Shown in pieces: positions 11,490 through 32,074 of a stretch of 64,000 nucleotides of DNA. The position numbers were made by a program, and so were the translations under genes. A model generated the notes under the pieces. That model did no database searches. It saw only the letters and a list, made by a program, of their open reading frames with translations, and was not told the origin of the DNA. Source of the stretch: Salarias fasciatus (taxonomy: Eukaryota; Chordata; Actinopteri; Blenniiformes; Blenniidae); assembly GCF_902148845.1 (NCBI RefSeq), contig NW_021941230.1, forward strand, positions 11,692,783 to 11,756,782, given 5' to 3'. Every line of letters begins with the position of its first letter. Positions within the stretch are counted from its first letter, which is position 1.

Positions 11490-12487
11490 GTGATTAAGCC
11501 GGGTGCGCTCAGATTTGTGCTGGATTGGAAAATCTGCCTCTGCAAAGCTCTGTAATTCTCAGGCAGGGCAGATTAAAGCGCCAAGGCACCGCTGCACGTC
11601 AGGAGGCGCGGTTCGAGTCCCGCCGAGCCCCCCGCTGCCTCGCGGTCCACCGCGGCCTCAGGGCAGTCATTTGAGCTTTTCAAGGTTGCTGAGTCGGTGG
11701 ACGTCGGGTGTGTTTTTGGGTTGTTAAACACAAATCTGTGTTTTCCATCAGAAATAATGACTTTTATTCAATTTTTTTGGTCCAATAAACTGAAAAATTG
11801 AGACATTTCTTGGATGTTTTTGCACAAAAAAGAAAGAATTACAACACAAATCTATGTTTTTATCCTTATAAAACTCCAATGTAAGGCAGATTGTTGTGTG
11901 TTTCACATGAAGATGACAAAATCTGAGTACAGATTTGTGATTTTCTTTTGAATTTTTTGCTCCGAAGCACCAGTTTTGGTGCTGTTTTGATTTCAAAATT
12001 GCAGAATTTTAATGTTTTAGTTGTTTTAAATTAATTTTTGCTCTAAAGAACACAGTTTTTATGTAAAAATGACAGAATGGCTGGGATTAATTTGTGTTTT
12101 TTTTTTAAATTTATTTATTTATTTTTTGTTTGGCTTTGGTTTTTCTGCAAAGGAAAAAAGCTAAAATTTGGGGAAAAAAAATTATACTGCATAATTATAA
12201 GGTTTCATTTAAAGGTGTCTTTTTTTTTTCTTTCTTCTTTTTCTTTTTTGCTTGCAGGAACAGTTTGGTGCAGCTTTGATTCATATTTTGAGTATTGTTG
12301 ATGGATTTTGCAGCAGAAATATAAGAATCTGTTTTTTTACGGGGTTTATTTTAAAGAGGAGGACACAGTGGTGTGTTCGGGTGCTCTACCCACTGTGGGA
12401 CAGACGGACGCCCCCAAGGCTGCAGCTCTGATTCTGACCACCTCATCCTCAGACGCCGTGCCCTCTCGATGCCCGTGTGCCTCACTG

Positions 12488-12804
12488 CCCCCCCCCCCCC
12501 CCTCGCCATTGTTCGCGGCTGAGGGGGGTGGGTGGTGATGCTGGGCGATGCTCGCCCAGATTACCCCTCAATCTTTCGGCCTATTTACAACCCAAAGCAG
12601 CATCGCCAGTCGCTCCGCTCCGTCGCCGCGTCACGTGTTCCCGCCGCCGCTCACGTGACCTCGGCGGAACGGGCCAATCAGGGGCCAGGGTCCGTGGTGG
12701 GCAGAGCGAAGAGAAAGGGGGAAAAAAATCATTTTCCCGTCGTGATTTTTGATCTGACATCAGAGAGAGTGGTCATCGTCCGGTGGTTCCTGCACGTCGC
12801 GAAG
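12488..12804 (+). promoter_or_regulatory. pcbp3: Probable pcbp3 promoter and non-coding first exon
   Basis: This is a GC- and CpG-rich block. It contains an E-box/USF-type TCACGTGACC (about 12650), a CCAAT box (GGGCCAATCAGGGG, about 12674) and a purine-rich stretch. It ends in a candidate donor, GCGAAG|GTAAAC, with the exon end at 12804. It lies upstream of the first pcbp3 coding exon on the same strand with nothing else between them. PCBP genes usually have a CpG-island promoter and a non-coding first exon. The transcription start is not defined by sequence; assignment to pcbp3 is inferred from position. Confidence 0.5.
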
Positions 12805-13543
12805 GTAAACCCGATTTTATTGCTCGCTTCGGCAGCCGACATTTCAAATGTTGGTTTAACCTTAAAATTCAGATCGATTTTTCATAATTTTTAAAAATCT
12901 TTTTTCTGAGATTTGGGATTTCGAAGTGTTGACAACTTGCATGAGATCCGGTCTGAGTTTGAGGTGACGCCATCAATAATTAATTAACTCGCTAACTTAA
13001 CAAATCATTAGCCCGACAATGAGCAGTGACACGGGAAAACTTATCGACTCGTTAGCTAATTCCAGTATTGGAGGTTATTTTGGGGGGGGTGGGGGGGTGC
13101 TTCAGGGGGTCCGTGGACCCTCAGCATTGTTTGGGTTCAAGCGCGAGCGGCTTCATTGTTGAGGAATTAGCGGCACATGCGAGGGAGAAGTGGGACGCTT
13201 GCGAGGAGCCCGACTTCGTTACAACAATTACCGTCAACGGGATTCCGTTTCTCAACCCTAAAAAAAATGTCGCCCATCATTAGCGTCGAAGCTAATTGTC
13301 GAATTGCGCGATTGCGGCGAAAAAAAACCCGGCGAAAGCGCTAGCGAGATGACTGCAATGGAGCAGTGGTGGAAAAAAAAAGAAAGAAGACAGTGAAGGG
13401 GGTGGGGGTGGGGGTGTGGGTGACCCCCGTTGGAGCTCGCCGTATGGGAGCCATGACTTTGTGACAAGCGGTGATCTCACGTTACAAATCGTGGCAAATC
13501 TAAAATGGCCGACTTGGCGCTGGGCGCTTAGCGCCGCAACATG

Positions 13544-13546
<3 letters not shown>

Positions 13547-13577
<31 letters not shown>
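13547..13577 (+). repeat. 31-nt poly-C tract
   Basis: Uninterrupted C run on the sense strand of pcbp3, in the presumed first intron. Poly(rC) is the canonical ligand of the protein this gene encodes. Confidence 0.95.
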
Positions 13578-13579
<2 letters not shown>

Positions 13580-13788
13580 CCCACCCACCCACACCCTCCC
13601 CCTATCTGGCCCCTCCAACACTCGTTTTAAAGCTACTTTTCGAAGTGGTGTGCAGTCGGGCTGATGGTAGCGAGAATGTACGCTAACGTTTTTGATTGTG
13701 ATCCGTGCTGAGCGATCAGGACGCCGCGGCGCTGATGAGGACCGACAGCTCCTGAGAGCTGTGTCATAGCAGCGTACGCCCCCCCCCC

Positions 13789-13837
<49 letters not shown>

Positions 13838-14406
13838 CCAACAAAAGCCCAACGAGCACAGAGATGCTCACTCGCAGGAGCCCGTGCTTTCTCGAACTTC
13901 AAGTTATTTCCTTCAAACCTCCACCTGAGTTTCCACAAATCGTAGAACTTCCTGTTTGTGAGCAGCGAAAACAAACGCATCATCCAGGTCACCGACTGCC
14001 CCCCCCCCCCCCCCGCCGCCCCCCCGCCTGCATGCTGCCCTACATGCACGCTAATTTCCCTTTTGTGCTCCTGTAATTGGAGCACCAACATGTCCACGGG
14101 GCAGCTGCACACATCTGACGCTGAAAGTCAGAGAGCTTTCTGGAACCAGATACAATCGTCCAAATGGACCTGCAGCCGGAGAGCGGTTCAGAGCTTCAAT
14201 CACACCGAAGCCGAAAGTTTAGACTTTATTGCCTGTTTTCGCAACACCAGTCACCTTTAACTGCAAAAAAAAAAAAAAAAAGTGTCAGTTCAATCAACAA
14301 ACCTGCTTTCAGAGCCTGGAGCTCATCGAGCTAATGAAGCTAATGCTAACATGTCAAACTGTAACCTGATGCCTAATCAGCTGAAACCAAGTTGTTACCG
14401 TGGAGA

Positions 14407-14500
14407 TAATGGAAGGATGGATGATAGTGATGGATGAATGATAGAGGGATGGATGGATGGATAGATGGATGGATGAATGGATCATAGAGGGATGGATGGA
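14407..14500. repeat. (GGAT)n/(GATG)n degenerate tetranucleotide repeat
   Basis: Runs of GGATGGATGGAT with GAATG and ATAGAGG interruptions. Confidence 0.85.
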
Positions 14501-14562
14501 TCGAAGAATGAAAAATTTATAGATGCAATTTTAGACTTTGGAACAGTTTCTCCTGTCAGTAG

Positions 14563-14564
<2 letters not shown>

Positions 14565-14635
<71 letters not shown>
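14565..14635. repeat. (GT)n microsatellite
   Basis: About 35 uninterrupted GT units. Confidence 0.97.
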
Positions 14636-14636
<1 letters not shown>

Positions 14637-17600
14637 ATTAGGGTGAACAGATTAAACCTCAGACTTTCTAACATGGATTCCTGCTGATCTCATCCCACAA
14701 TGAATGAACATAAAAATACAACTTCTCAGACACAACTTGTTTTAAAAAAAAATTCCAAAACCAAGAAATCATTCCGAACAAATGATTTGCACTGATCAGA
14801 AGGAAAGACAGTTTAAACATCTGCAAAATGATTACCATCACACCAGAGGAGGTAAAGTTAACATTTATATCTCAATTGATCCAATTTATCTTCTTAATCT
14901 GTTTCTTTGTTTTTGAAAAAGTCCCCAAAGATTCAACTTTTCCAAGCTAATAGCGGGAACGTATTCACAGCCTGACTCCACTTCTCTCATTTGGTTTTCA
15001 TACAAACTTCAGCTTGAAAGAAAAAAGATGCACTGATGCAAAATCTTTTGGAGTTAACTGCAGACGTTTGACTTCAAAGTCTGAACTGATGCTTGTTCTG
15101 TTAAAAGATCATCAAAATGTGCATAAACTGTGTAACATTTTTCATTGAAAAGATCAAGGACACTGAATGTATTTCCGAGTAATTATTCAATCTCTGAGTT
15201 CAGAAGTCAATTATCTGTGCTGCAGCTCTCAGTCACCCACTGCAGATTTATTATTTAAATTCACAACAGTTCCTGTCTGGAATTGATCCAAATCTTCACG
15301 GAAAATGACTTTAACACTCAAAGTTTCCCCGAACTTTGCTTTCTGGCGTGTTTGCGCTTCACTGCGTTCGCATGCAGCTGCACAAAAGGAAGAGGCTGCG
15401 GATTCTTCAAGAGCGAGGAAGAGGAGGAAGGCGGGGGACGGAGGGGGACGGAGGGGCTTTTTGTGCTGCGCTGTCCAGCCGAGCGTAAAGCGTGATTAAT
15501 CCAAGAGGAGGAGGCTAGCAGCACCGAGCCTGACCCACTTTCTCCTCCATCACATGTCAGGAACAATCCCCCACAACCTCCACTTCCTGTTCCACAGACG
15601 CCACGCACATATACACACACATATATTCACAGGGGTTCTGCCGCATTTAGTCGCGGAACTCAAAATTACTGCAAGAATCTATTCTCTGTTCACACGACAA
15701 AAACTGTGAGTACAAGAACATTCGTATGGACAGTCCACCATGTTGGACTGTTGTCATGGTGACTGTCACCGAGAAAACTACCAAAAAACTGGGAGTCATG
15801 ACACTCTGGAGGCCGCCATGGTTACTGTCCATCTACTCACAGACATGCAGGAGGAATGTTTACCACGGCCGAGGTGTGCACAGCTGCAGCATTTCAGTGT
15901 TTCCATGGAAACGGAGTGGGAGCTCTTTCAAAAGTTCCACTTGCTCTAAAAGTTCACTTGAAAATCTTGTCATGCAAATGTTGTCTTAATCTAATTCTTC
16001 GTACTTGAACCAATAAACTGGTATAAACAGTAAATATTCCTCATTAGCTCTATGTTTAGAGTTCGATGATTCAAAGACTTGAATTTCTTGGTGTTTTGTA
16101 ATTCCTCTGTCCACATTTATTTTCTATCTGATCTGTTCGTCCTTATACCCGTTAGCTGCTAATGCTAGCTTAGCTTCTTTCCAGGCCGATGCCTTGATCC
16201 ATATGAACTGAAATCACTACTAGAAGCTTAACCTTTTCAGCATTCAAATTAAATTCACACTCGGAAGATTCCCGGTCTTGGACGGAAAAAAAATTCATTG
16301 ATCTTATCCTGCTATAATAGCCGTGACAAAAAAAATGTGTGCAGTGAGGCCATATGAAGTCATGAGCCATACCAGAGCATCCCAAGACCGAGTAATGTGG
16401 CGAAGACTGAGTCAAGACCAAGATCTTGAAAATCTGGTCTAGAGCCCCTTTCAGAGGTTGAAGTTCGAGGTCGAACTGCAACGTGAGGCTTCTTCATTCC
16501 CACACTCCTGCCCTCCATACTCCCCTCTCGGGGCTGATGTGCCCCGCTGCCCCCTCCCTTCTGCCCCTGCACTGCTGGCTCCGGCTCTTAAATCGGGATT
16601 AAGGCTTTTTATGTAATCTGGGCTCCAGTGGGAGATTGCAGAGACAGCTGGCATCAGAATCCTCCTCTGGCCTCCCACCAGCGGCACGCTGCAGATTAAC
16701 AGCAGATAGAAACCTGGAGGCTCCACGCGTCGAAACGAGCACACCCTCCACTCTTTTCACAACATCCGTCTTCTCAAGGAAAGACAAACATGTACACTGC
16801 TTCTCGTTGTCACATTTAATTCATGACAGACAACAATAAAAGGACTATAAGCCGTTCAGATTAAACATTTGAGATTTTCATCATATTTTTACACTTTTCC
16901 AGTATTTAAGTTAACTGATAAAATAATCCAAGCCCAGTGCATCTGATTCCTGTTGTTATATATCAAAACTCCTTATTCTATCTTTTTAAAAATATTTTGT
17001 TTCACAGATACAAATGAGTTCTTACTGTTTTTTAAATTTATTCATAGCAAAAATGTCACTTTAATCCTTATTATTAGTGATTTTATTTGATTCTCTTTCT
17101 TTTTGAGTAAACATGTGGACATATAAAAGCTTGTTGATTTATTTATTTCCTATTTTTGCACTGGGACAGTTTGGTGTTCTTGATTTTATTTTGAAATCTT
17201 CTGCAGATGCAGTTGACATTTTTTGGTTCAGGATCTTATATATTCTTTTAACACACATTGTTTTTAAGAATGTCTGATTAATATTTTTTACAGTTTGATT
17301 TATTTTCAGATTTTTGAACAAAAGATGTCTTTGGTGCACTTTTAAAAACTTCTTTCCCCGAGCGTGTGCAGCTCCCAGTCTGCCCTGCAGCGCCCCCCTG
17401 TGGCAGAGGCCGCGCACTGCAGCAGCTGTCAGGCTGGATCAGAGCAGAGCAGGCTGAAGGGATAAAAATAAATATGGAGGAGACATATGCTGACCTACAT
17501 TCACACAGACGCAGCTCACTTCTCTACATCACAGTGACCACTTTCACCACCCGGGGAACCAAAAAAAAAAAAAAAAAAAAAAAAACCTTTTATCTTCTTT

Positions 17601-18077
17601 GTGGACATTTTTCACCTCCAGCCATTCAGAGCACACAAAAAAATGGCAAAAGATCACATCTCAAATGTTTTTGTATTCTTTGAAGAAAAAGAAAAAATGG
17701 ACAAAACAAAGAAAAATGAACTGAAATAAATAAACTAATGTCATTTTTTCATTCGTCTTTACAAAATATTAAAAAAAATACATATGATCACCTTTAAATA
17801 ACTGTTTATTTAATAGTCTCTGACTCTCTCTACTGCAGACTATCTATAGTGCCAAACAGGCCAATTTGACACTTTTTATTGTAGATTATACTTTGAAAAT
17901 ACACAATACAATAAAGGTGTAGTGAGAGGAATAGCACCTGTATATGTTTTACCTAATGGTCTGATGTTCGGTGATTTTCTTGTTACCCGTCTCAGGTTTC
18001 CCACCAAAACGCTCGCGCTGGCCCTCCAACTTCCTCTCTCGCTTGACCACGCCCCCTCCTTCTCGGCCAATCCCGAC

Positions 18078-25744
<7,667 letters not shown>

Positions 25745-25907
25745 GATCCCTGCCTGGCTCCTCCGTTTGGCCCTCTCCAGTGACTGACCACCGCAGACCA
25801 CCCTGATGAAGCCCTCCGGACTCTGGCTCTGGCTCTCCGAAAGCACCCGACCACCAACCCCCCTCTTCCTGACTGGCTCTGCGTCCAGCAGAGGGGGGGG
25901 CCAGCGC

Positions 25908-25943
25908 TCTTCTTCTTCTTCTTCTTCTTCTTCTTCTTCTTCT
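25908..25943. repeat. (TTC)n trinucleotide repeat followed by poly-T
   Basis: About 11 TTC units, then a T-run; on the opposite strand this is (GAA)n. Confidence 0.93.
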
Positions 25944-26564
25944 TTTTTTTTTTTTTTTCAGAGACCCAATGGAAATCTTTGAAAAAAAAAAAAAGAAGAA
26001 AAAAAAAGCATAAGAATCATAAAAAGAACTTCTTTGTTGGTTAGATTTTTTAGAGAACTGTTGAAGCATGTTGAATGTTTATTATTAGGAACAACTTGTG
26101 TTACTCTTTCTTCTTTTTCTCTCTCTGTTGCTTTCTCTCTGTCAGTGCTGCGTCATAGAACAACTTCTCGAAGTGTAATCTAGTAACCGCTGGCAGACTG
26201 TGGTAGAACGTAGTGATTTTGCATAGAACAGCTGCTCAGTGATGCTATCGGCAGAGTGTGTGGTGGGATGTAGCCTAAATTGACAAACTTTCTTACTGTA
26301 TTGCAAAAATTACAAAAAAAAAAAAAAAAGGGACTCTTCTGCTTTTGTCCTAATTTGCATCTTTGTCTAATCTCTACCCATGACTCTTTGCTGCATCACA
26401 TGACCCTTTTAAGCCAATGGTATCACTCCTGGAGCCTCCCGTCTCATGTTGATTTCCTAGCTGGACAGCTTCTTGCTTATATTGCATGTTTTCAGTGTGG
26501 TGTCGTCTTGTGTTTCAGTACGTTCTATAGACTCGTGTTCCTTCTCATCTTATTATCTTTAGAT

Positions 26565-26782
26565 CTTTGTGCTCCTTTTCTTCTCCGCTAACATTCTCAG
26601 CTGTTTTCTGGGCCCCTCGCGTCCCGTCCCGCTCCGTGCCCGGACCGCTCCGCCTCCTCCTATCAGCTCCCATCAGGAGGATTTTAGATGCATGAATGGG
26701 AATTAGAGACAAACCCGAGACTCTGACTGGAACTTTAAATGATTGTTTACTCGATTTGTTTCGTTACGAGGACTTTTGTAAC
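26565..26782 (+). repeat. Local duplication D1, copy 1
   Basis: The block beginning near GGGCCCCTCGCGTCCCGTCC and running through TTTTAGATGCATGAATGGGA to GAGGACTTTTGT recurs at 27545-27740. A core of some 70 bases is essentially identical. The copies differ by small indels. Confidence 0.9.
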
Positions 26783-27235
26783 TTAACATAGCTTCATACT
26801 GTCGTGTTTCTCACACCCTCTTAGTTCATTCCTCACACTTTCCGAGGTGGACGTCCGCGTTCACGCCGCTGGGAACTCGAAAAGTTACCAGTTGGGAAAA
26901 AGTCCAATTCCCAAAGAAACAGCCAACAGATCGGCAGATTAACGCTGTCATTACTTATGCTAAGTCACCTAAAATGATCAAAAGGCTTCTATTTTTGCAG
27001 AAATGCTGCTGTTTTTAAGCTATCCAGCCCAGGTGAATGCAGTCTGGTTATTTCCACGTGACTTTTGTCTCACACTGAGTGTATAAAGAGATATTCGTCG
27101 TGTAGATGCTCTCACTCAGTTCCGTGATGTTCCGCTGGCGTCCGTAAGCTCTGACGAAACGTCCCTCTTTCCCACGCAGGAGTCCGATCTTTCCTACTCT
27201 GTAGCTGCTTTCGAATGCATCGTGAGAACTGAATC

Positions 27236-27334
27236 TTTCCATTAGCCCCGCCCACTTAGATACTGTTGCTGTGCATTCATTCTAGAACAGCATCAGTCAA
27301 AGCAGCAGTAACCAAGGGGGCGGGGCCTCTGGTA
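27236..27334. repeat. Hairpin-forming dispersed repeat, copy 2
   Basis: TTCCATTAGCCCCGCCCACT and TACTGTTGCT on the left match copy 1 at 23746. CAGCAGTAACCAAGGGGGCG plus GGGCC on the right forms the opposing stem arm. Confidence 0.7.
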
Positions 27335-27369
27335 CATAACTTTATGAATAGAAAAAAACGGTTTCGGTG

Positions 27370-27535
27370 CTGAAAATCTGTCATTGGACCCTCAATGAGG
27401 AAACAAATCAAACTTGTTCTCTCCAAACAGTCGTTTTTCCTGTAACTCTGAAGATCTGTGTGATCGTTTCCACAAATATTCTGCAATAACCCTCGTACTC
27501 CTACGTGAACTCCGGTTCCATCAGGAAGGACTGAC
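27370..27535 (+). repeat. Local duplication D2, copy 1
   Basis: Shared landmarks with 29245-29450 in the same order and orientation: CTTCAATGA/CCTCAATGA, ACAAATCAA, CTTGTTC/CTTTTGTTC, TTTTTCCTG, TCTGCAATAA and ACGTGAACTCC. It is more diverged than D1. Confidence 0.65.
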
Positions 27536-27544
27536 TCATGTTTC

Positions 27545-27740
27545 TCTGTGCCCCTCCTCCTCTCTGCTGACGTTCCCAGCTCTTTCGGGCCCCTCGCGTC
27601 CCGTCCCGCTCCACAGCGCCTCCTCCTGGCAGGAGGATTTTAGATGCATGAATGGGAATTAGAGACAAACCCGAGACTCTGACTGGAACTTTAAATGATT
27701 GTTTACTCTGTATTTGTTTTCGTTCGAGGACTTTTGTGAC
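27545..27740 (+). repeat. Local duplication D1, copy 2
   Basis: Second copy of the 26565-26782 block, offset by about 965 bp, same orientation. The reading frame relative to the preceding candidate AG differs between copies, so the shared sequence is probably not coding. Confidence 0.9.
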
Positions 27741-29244
27741 CTAGCACATTAGTCGACTACGCGGCGCTCATGCAATAGACTCGTCAACACTTTACTCCGG
27801 ACTGCCTCTGGTGTGGGAGGATTAGCTGGACCTAAAAGCCGAGAGCTGCGTCCAAACCGTTCGGCCTCCCTCCCGGGTCCGAGGAACCGCGGGAGGAAGA
27901 CCGAGTCCCGGAGACGTTTGGACGGAGCCGGAAGGTGTTTTTGGGGCCGAGGAATGTTCAGGGGTTCATTGGGGGGAACCCGTGGGGTCTGGGCGGACGT
28001 GACCACTCAGTCTCTTTTTTCATGATTGTTCATCTTGTCATGTTTTTTTGTTTTTTGTTTTTTTTTTTTAGTTGTCATGAGCTCGATTCAATGCTTTAGG
28101 TTTGAATGTCTTTTTATTGTTACGACCGTGTCATCGATTTTAATTTTTTTTTTAAAAAAAAAAGGACACGTTGGATGACACTTCCTGCTATTCAGCTTGT
28201 ATTTATTTATTTATTTATCTATTTACTTATTTATCTATGGTGTGGTGAAGCACATATTTTGGTTTGCTGGCCATGGAACTTCAGCTCGGTTGGTTTTATT
28301 GTGTCGTTCTTCATGAGAGAGGGAGGAGTGGACGAGGTTTTTTTTTTTGTTTTGTTTTGTTTTGCTGCGATTCAGTCATTCACCCAACCACCCGCCCGCC
28401 CCCCCCGGCGCCCCCGTCTGGTGGCGCTGGAGGGCTGCGCCCGCTCCCACGCTGACTCGTACACACCGCTGTTGAATGTTATTGTCCAATCACAGCATCC
28501 CACACAGAAACAAGTGTCCAGCTTCTGTTTGACCTCCAGATGCTTTCGAAGGCGGATTCAGACACTTCTGGGGAACAGACTGCTTCGTTTTTTTGTTTTT
28601 TTTGGGGGTGGAATTTAACCCCTTCAAATCTGCCACACTCAGCCACAAAGCAGGGAGATGTTCACGAATTTTTTAAAAAAAATTGCCATGCAAAAAAAAT
28701 CTGAGGCTGGATTCATGATGTGTCGTATCTAACAATTTGGATATATTTTATTACATTTTAAGCTTTGTGGCCATTTTCAGAGATTTTATTTCATGGATTT
28801 TCATCTTTAACCGTTTTATGCACCTTGGCTATTTTACCCTCCGAAGTTATTTAGCTGTTTGTAGCTGCTGTGAGATTAGAGCAGCTTTAGTTATGCTATT
28901 ATTTATTTGTTAATCTTAGTGTTTTGTTCTCTTATTTCCTTTTATTTTCCGGAAAAAAAGCTGTACTAGTCATTTCATTCATTTTAGTTTGACTGTTTTT
29001 CCTGTATTCATTTATGACTTTTAGTCTGGTTTTAGCTTTTCTATCTATGCTATTTTTAACAATTCCATTGCTTTAAACGCATCATTCAGAAAGTTCTCAC
29101 GTAGACACTCCTGCTGTCCTGTTGACTCACATCAACAAAACTTCCCCAGTCTTTTTTTTTTTTTTTTTTTCCACATTTCCCAGCTTCTTATGAACAAACC
29201 TGGAAGATTAATCATGTCCAGGGTCTTAGACTGGAACAAAACGT

Positions 29245-29450
29245 AGAAAATTTGACATTTAAACCTTCAATGAAAAAAAAAACAAAACAAATCAAGCTTT
29301 TGTTCCCCAAAAAATGTCTTTTTCCTGCGATCTTTGACGCGCTTCGTCTGGTCATGTGAATCGACTAAATGCTGGATCACGACACTGAGCGACTACTCTG
29401 CAATAATTCTTGACGTGAACTCCAGTTGGTGGACTTGTGTTTCTTTTGGT
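29245..29450 (+). repeat. Local duplication D2, copy 2
   Basis: Diverged copy of 27370-27535; see that entry for shared landmarks. Confidence 0.65.
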
Positions 29451-30050
29451 TTTCCGTCGTCACAGCTTGTACTTTGTCGGACGAAGTCGAACAGCGAGCT
29501 ATCGGTGAAGGGTCGTCGAGAGGTTTGGGCGGCGAACCAGCGACTGAAGGCGGCTCCCGCTCTCCAGGCGGGAATACTGAGCTGTACGCGGCAGCCGTGT
29601 GCTTTCAATAACATCAATATTCATGTGTTACTCAGTGTTGGAAAAGTGTATTTACATTTGTGTATATGCCTGAGTATACTGCGACTTTGAAACAAACTGC
29701 AACTAATGCAATAATAGGGTGCAATGTGCAATTATTTATTGAGTTATCTCTTTATTAGCGTAGCTTTGTAGCCAGCAGAAAGAAGCTTTTCTTTGAAAGT
29801 GATCCACTTTCTTTGTGGCAACAGCAGGAAAAAAAAAAAAAATAACAGAATGACTAGACATGTTTTATTTTTGTTGTTGTTTTTCATTTCAGCTTATATT
29901 TCCGTGTATTTGCAGTTTGCGAGAAAAAAAAAAACATGTGATAGAACTTTGTAACTATTTTGAATTGATTTATTTGCTCTGTGCAGATCTATATTAGTTG
30001 TGAGTAATTACATAGGCTTTAATTTTAAAGTGTTGGTAAGTATAAAAACT

Positions 30051-30056
30051 AATAAA
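30051..30056 (+). terminator. pcbp3: Candidate pcbp3 polyadenylation signal
   Basis: Canonical AATAAA in an AT-rich setting followed by T/GT-rich sequence. It is the best signal between the pcbp3 stop and lrrc3. Confidence 0.6.
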
Positions 30057-30076
30057 GTTTCATTTTTCTTTCTGTG

Positions 30077-32022
30077 ACTTGTCCTTCCGTGTTGTTTCTC
30101 TGACTCTCATTCACTCTGCACTACCTTTCATCATTCTCAACATTGACGTTAATTTCATATAATCCGAGCCGTTTATAAGTGTGAAACAGGACAACCTGAA
30201 AAAACACCACTTAGAGACCAAGATCAAGAAATTCAGGTCTCAAGAACAGCACTAGCATTAGCATTCGCAGCTCTGTGACTATTATTAGCATTAGCATGCC
30301 AGGAGGTGATCTTACCTGAGAACGCTGGTTGAGTTGTGCAGGACTGCCTCTCTCTCAGTGGGGACGCCCCCTTGTGGCTGAATTGAGAAACTGTTGGTTT
30401 AGCACAAGGTCACGTTCATAAATCATGAATAACCTGCTGACAAATTCACTGAAATGCTCTGACTGTTGATACGGCAACGTGAACCCGTCACTGAGATCAC
30501 AGCATCTTTATGACTGACTGTGTTTTTGAGGAGAGTGTCTTCACAGCATCACATCAATAATTTACCCCCAGTGGCAACACGGCAGTGGACGGATGCCCTC
30601 TGCACTGCAGGAAAACAAATAATAGCAATAAAATATCTGACAGTCTGACGTTTCGTCCCAGAGGAGTCGATGCAGACGTTCCTGACCGGAGCCAGGGAGC
30701 TGTTGGGGAGGTTTATTGGTGCGCTGGCAGAGCTGAGCACCACGGCCACGTCACGCCGTCAGGAGAACAGCGTCAGGGAGGAATTACCACAGTCTTCAAT
30801 GTGAGAAGGAAAGAAAAGAGCATGTCAGCAAAACAAGTGTAAAAGTTATTCTGGAATACAAAGAGAGGATGATTTCAGACGTCCGTCTGTCATCGTGGAG
30901 CCCAAACCAGTTAATAACTAACCAAACACTAATCCAGAAGCTTCTCAGCTTCAAAATATGACAGAAACTAGAGTATAACCAGTCCAAATCCAGTACAGGA
31001 CCAAACGGAATATGTCCACAGCTTGCTTGCATGTAATTGCACTGAAGTCAGTCAAATATTTAGTCCAAAACAATTCCAATAAGTGAATAAGAAGAAAATA
31101 TGACAAAAACTAGTCCTGAATTAGATTTTCTGTCATATGTTAATCTTTTTATAACATGGTGACAACAATAAAAGGTTTTCATTAACCAAAACATTATAAG
31201 CCTGATGGCAGAACAAGCATCCACAGCCTACATTACCCGAAATGTCCCGAACTAGAAACTAGTCCCGAACTCAGCCAACACACGTCAAGAAGGAGTTTTT
31301 AAGTCAATTAAAATATGCACAAATAAAAAACGTCTATAAATAGTGTAAAACTGGTACTTAACTCATCCAAATCTAGTTTCAAACATAACCTTAACTAGTT
31401 GATAATTAATGCTAAACTTGTCTGAAACTGGGCCACACCCAGTCCAGAACAAACCCAAGACCAGTTGATAACTAGGCACTGTGCAGGTGAGTCAGGCGTC
31501 CAGTGATGATGGCCATTGGCCGCCATCTTTTTCTTCTTTTGGTCCAGTTCCGACACTCACTGAGCTGTTGGTGCCCCCTGGTGGCTGGTGAGCATTCTGA
31601 CCGTTTCTTATCAGAAACAGCAGGACCTTCTGGTCACGTGCTCTCCAGAAACTAGTCCCCGCCAGGGCAGAGCTGTGTGGACCTTCAGCTAATGAGGCGG
31701 TGGAAGGTCCTCTGAGCCGAGGGGGGTCCAGAGGTCACGGAGCCGGGAGGCCTCCTCCTGTCAGACCGGGATCAGGGTTTGATTGGCCCTGCAGGGTGGT
31801 GCTGATGAAAACCAGCTTATTGAGGAGGATGTTCAGAGGAAAGAGAGCAGGACTCAATGCCAGCAGGAGGTCAGCCTGGGGGGAGGGGGGGGAAGGGGGG
31901 GGCAACGCCACAGAGAGACTCCTCTCAAAGTCATGAGGGGCTCCGAGAGAGGGAAGTGTGTAACAGAACTGCCGAAGCTCCTCTGGCTGAGCTCCAGCTC
32001 ATCTCTCTCTCACACACACATA

Positions 32023-32074
<52 letters not shown>

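Larger units (their letters stand above)
8497..12480. other. Gene-free stretch rich in microsatellites
   Basis: No host exon is recognised. A block at 8765-8885 (AAAGCGACTTGGAG...GGCGCTACACAAA) resembles the 3' part of a dispersed fish repeat. 9050-9470 is relatively GC-rich. T-rich low-complexity sequence fills 11740-12300. Microsatellites are listed separately. Confidence 0.4.
12805..17995 (+). other. pcbp3: Presumed intron 1 of pcbp3
   Basis: No coding exon was found. It contains sense-strand poly-C runs (13547-13577, 31 C; 13779-13788; 13999-14014), a (CA)n array at 13791-13834, a degenerate GGATG array (14407-14500), a (GT)n array at 14565-14635, and a short AAGACC-type fragment at about 16380-16440. 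Confidence 0.45.
25745..30076 (+). other. pcbp3: Probable long 3' UTR of pcbp3
   Basis: After the stop at 25744 there is no further coding exon. The first well-placed polyadenylation signal is AATAAA at 30051-30056, with a GT/T-rich downstream element (TGTGACTTGTCC...GTGTTGTTT). The region holds (TTC)n at 25908-25943, T- and A-runs, and the duplicated blocks listed separately. A shorter UTR, or an additional 3' exon, cannot be excluded. Confidence 0.5.

Noticed and set aside
9961-11545. ORFs with long Cys-Val or Thr-His runs
   Set aside because: They are simply (GT)n/(CA)n microsatellites translated.
11600-11635. tRNA T-arm-like motif (GGTTCGAGTCCCGC)
   Set aside because: No acceptor stem, D-arm or anticodon arm pairs around it; at most a SINE scrap.
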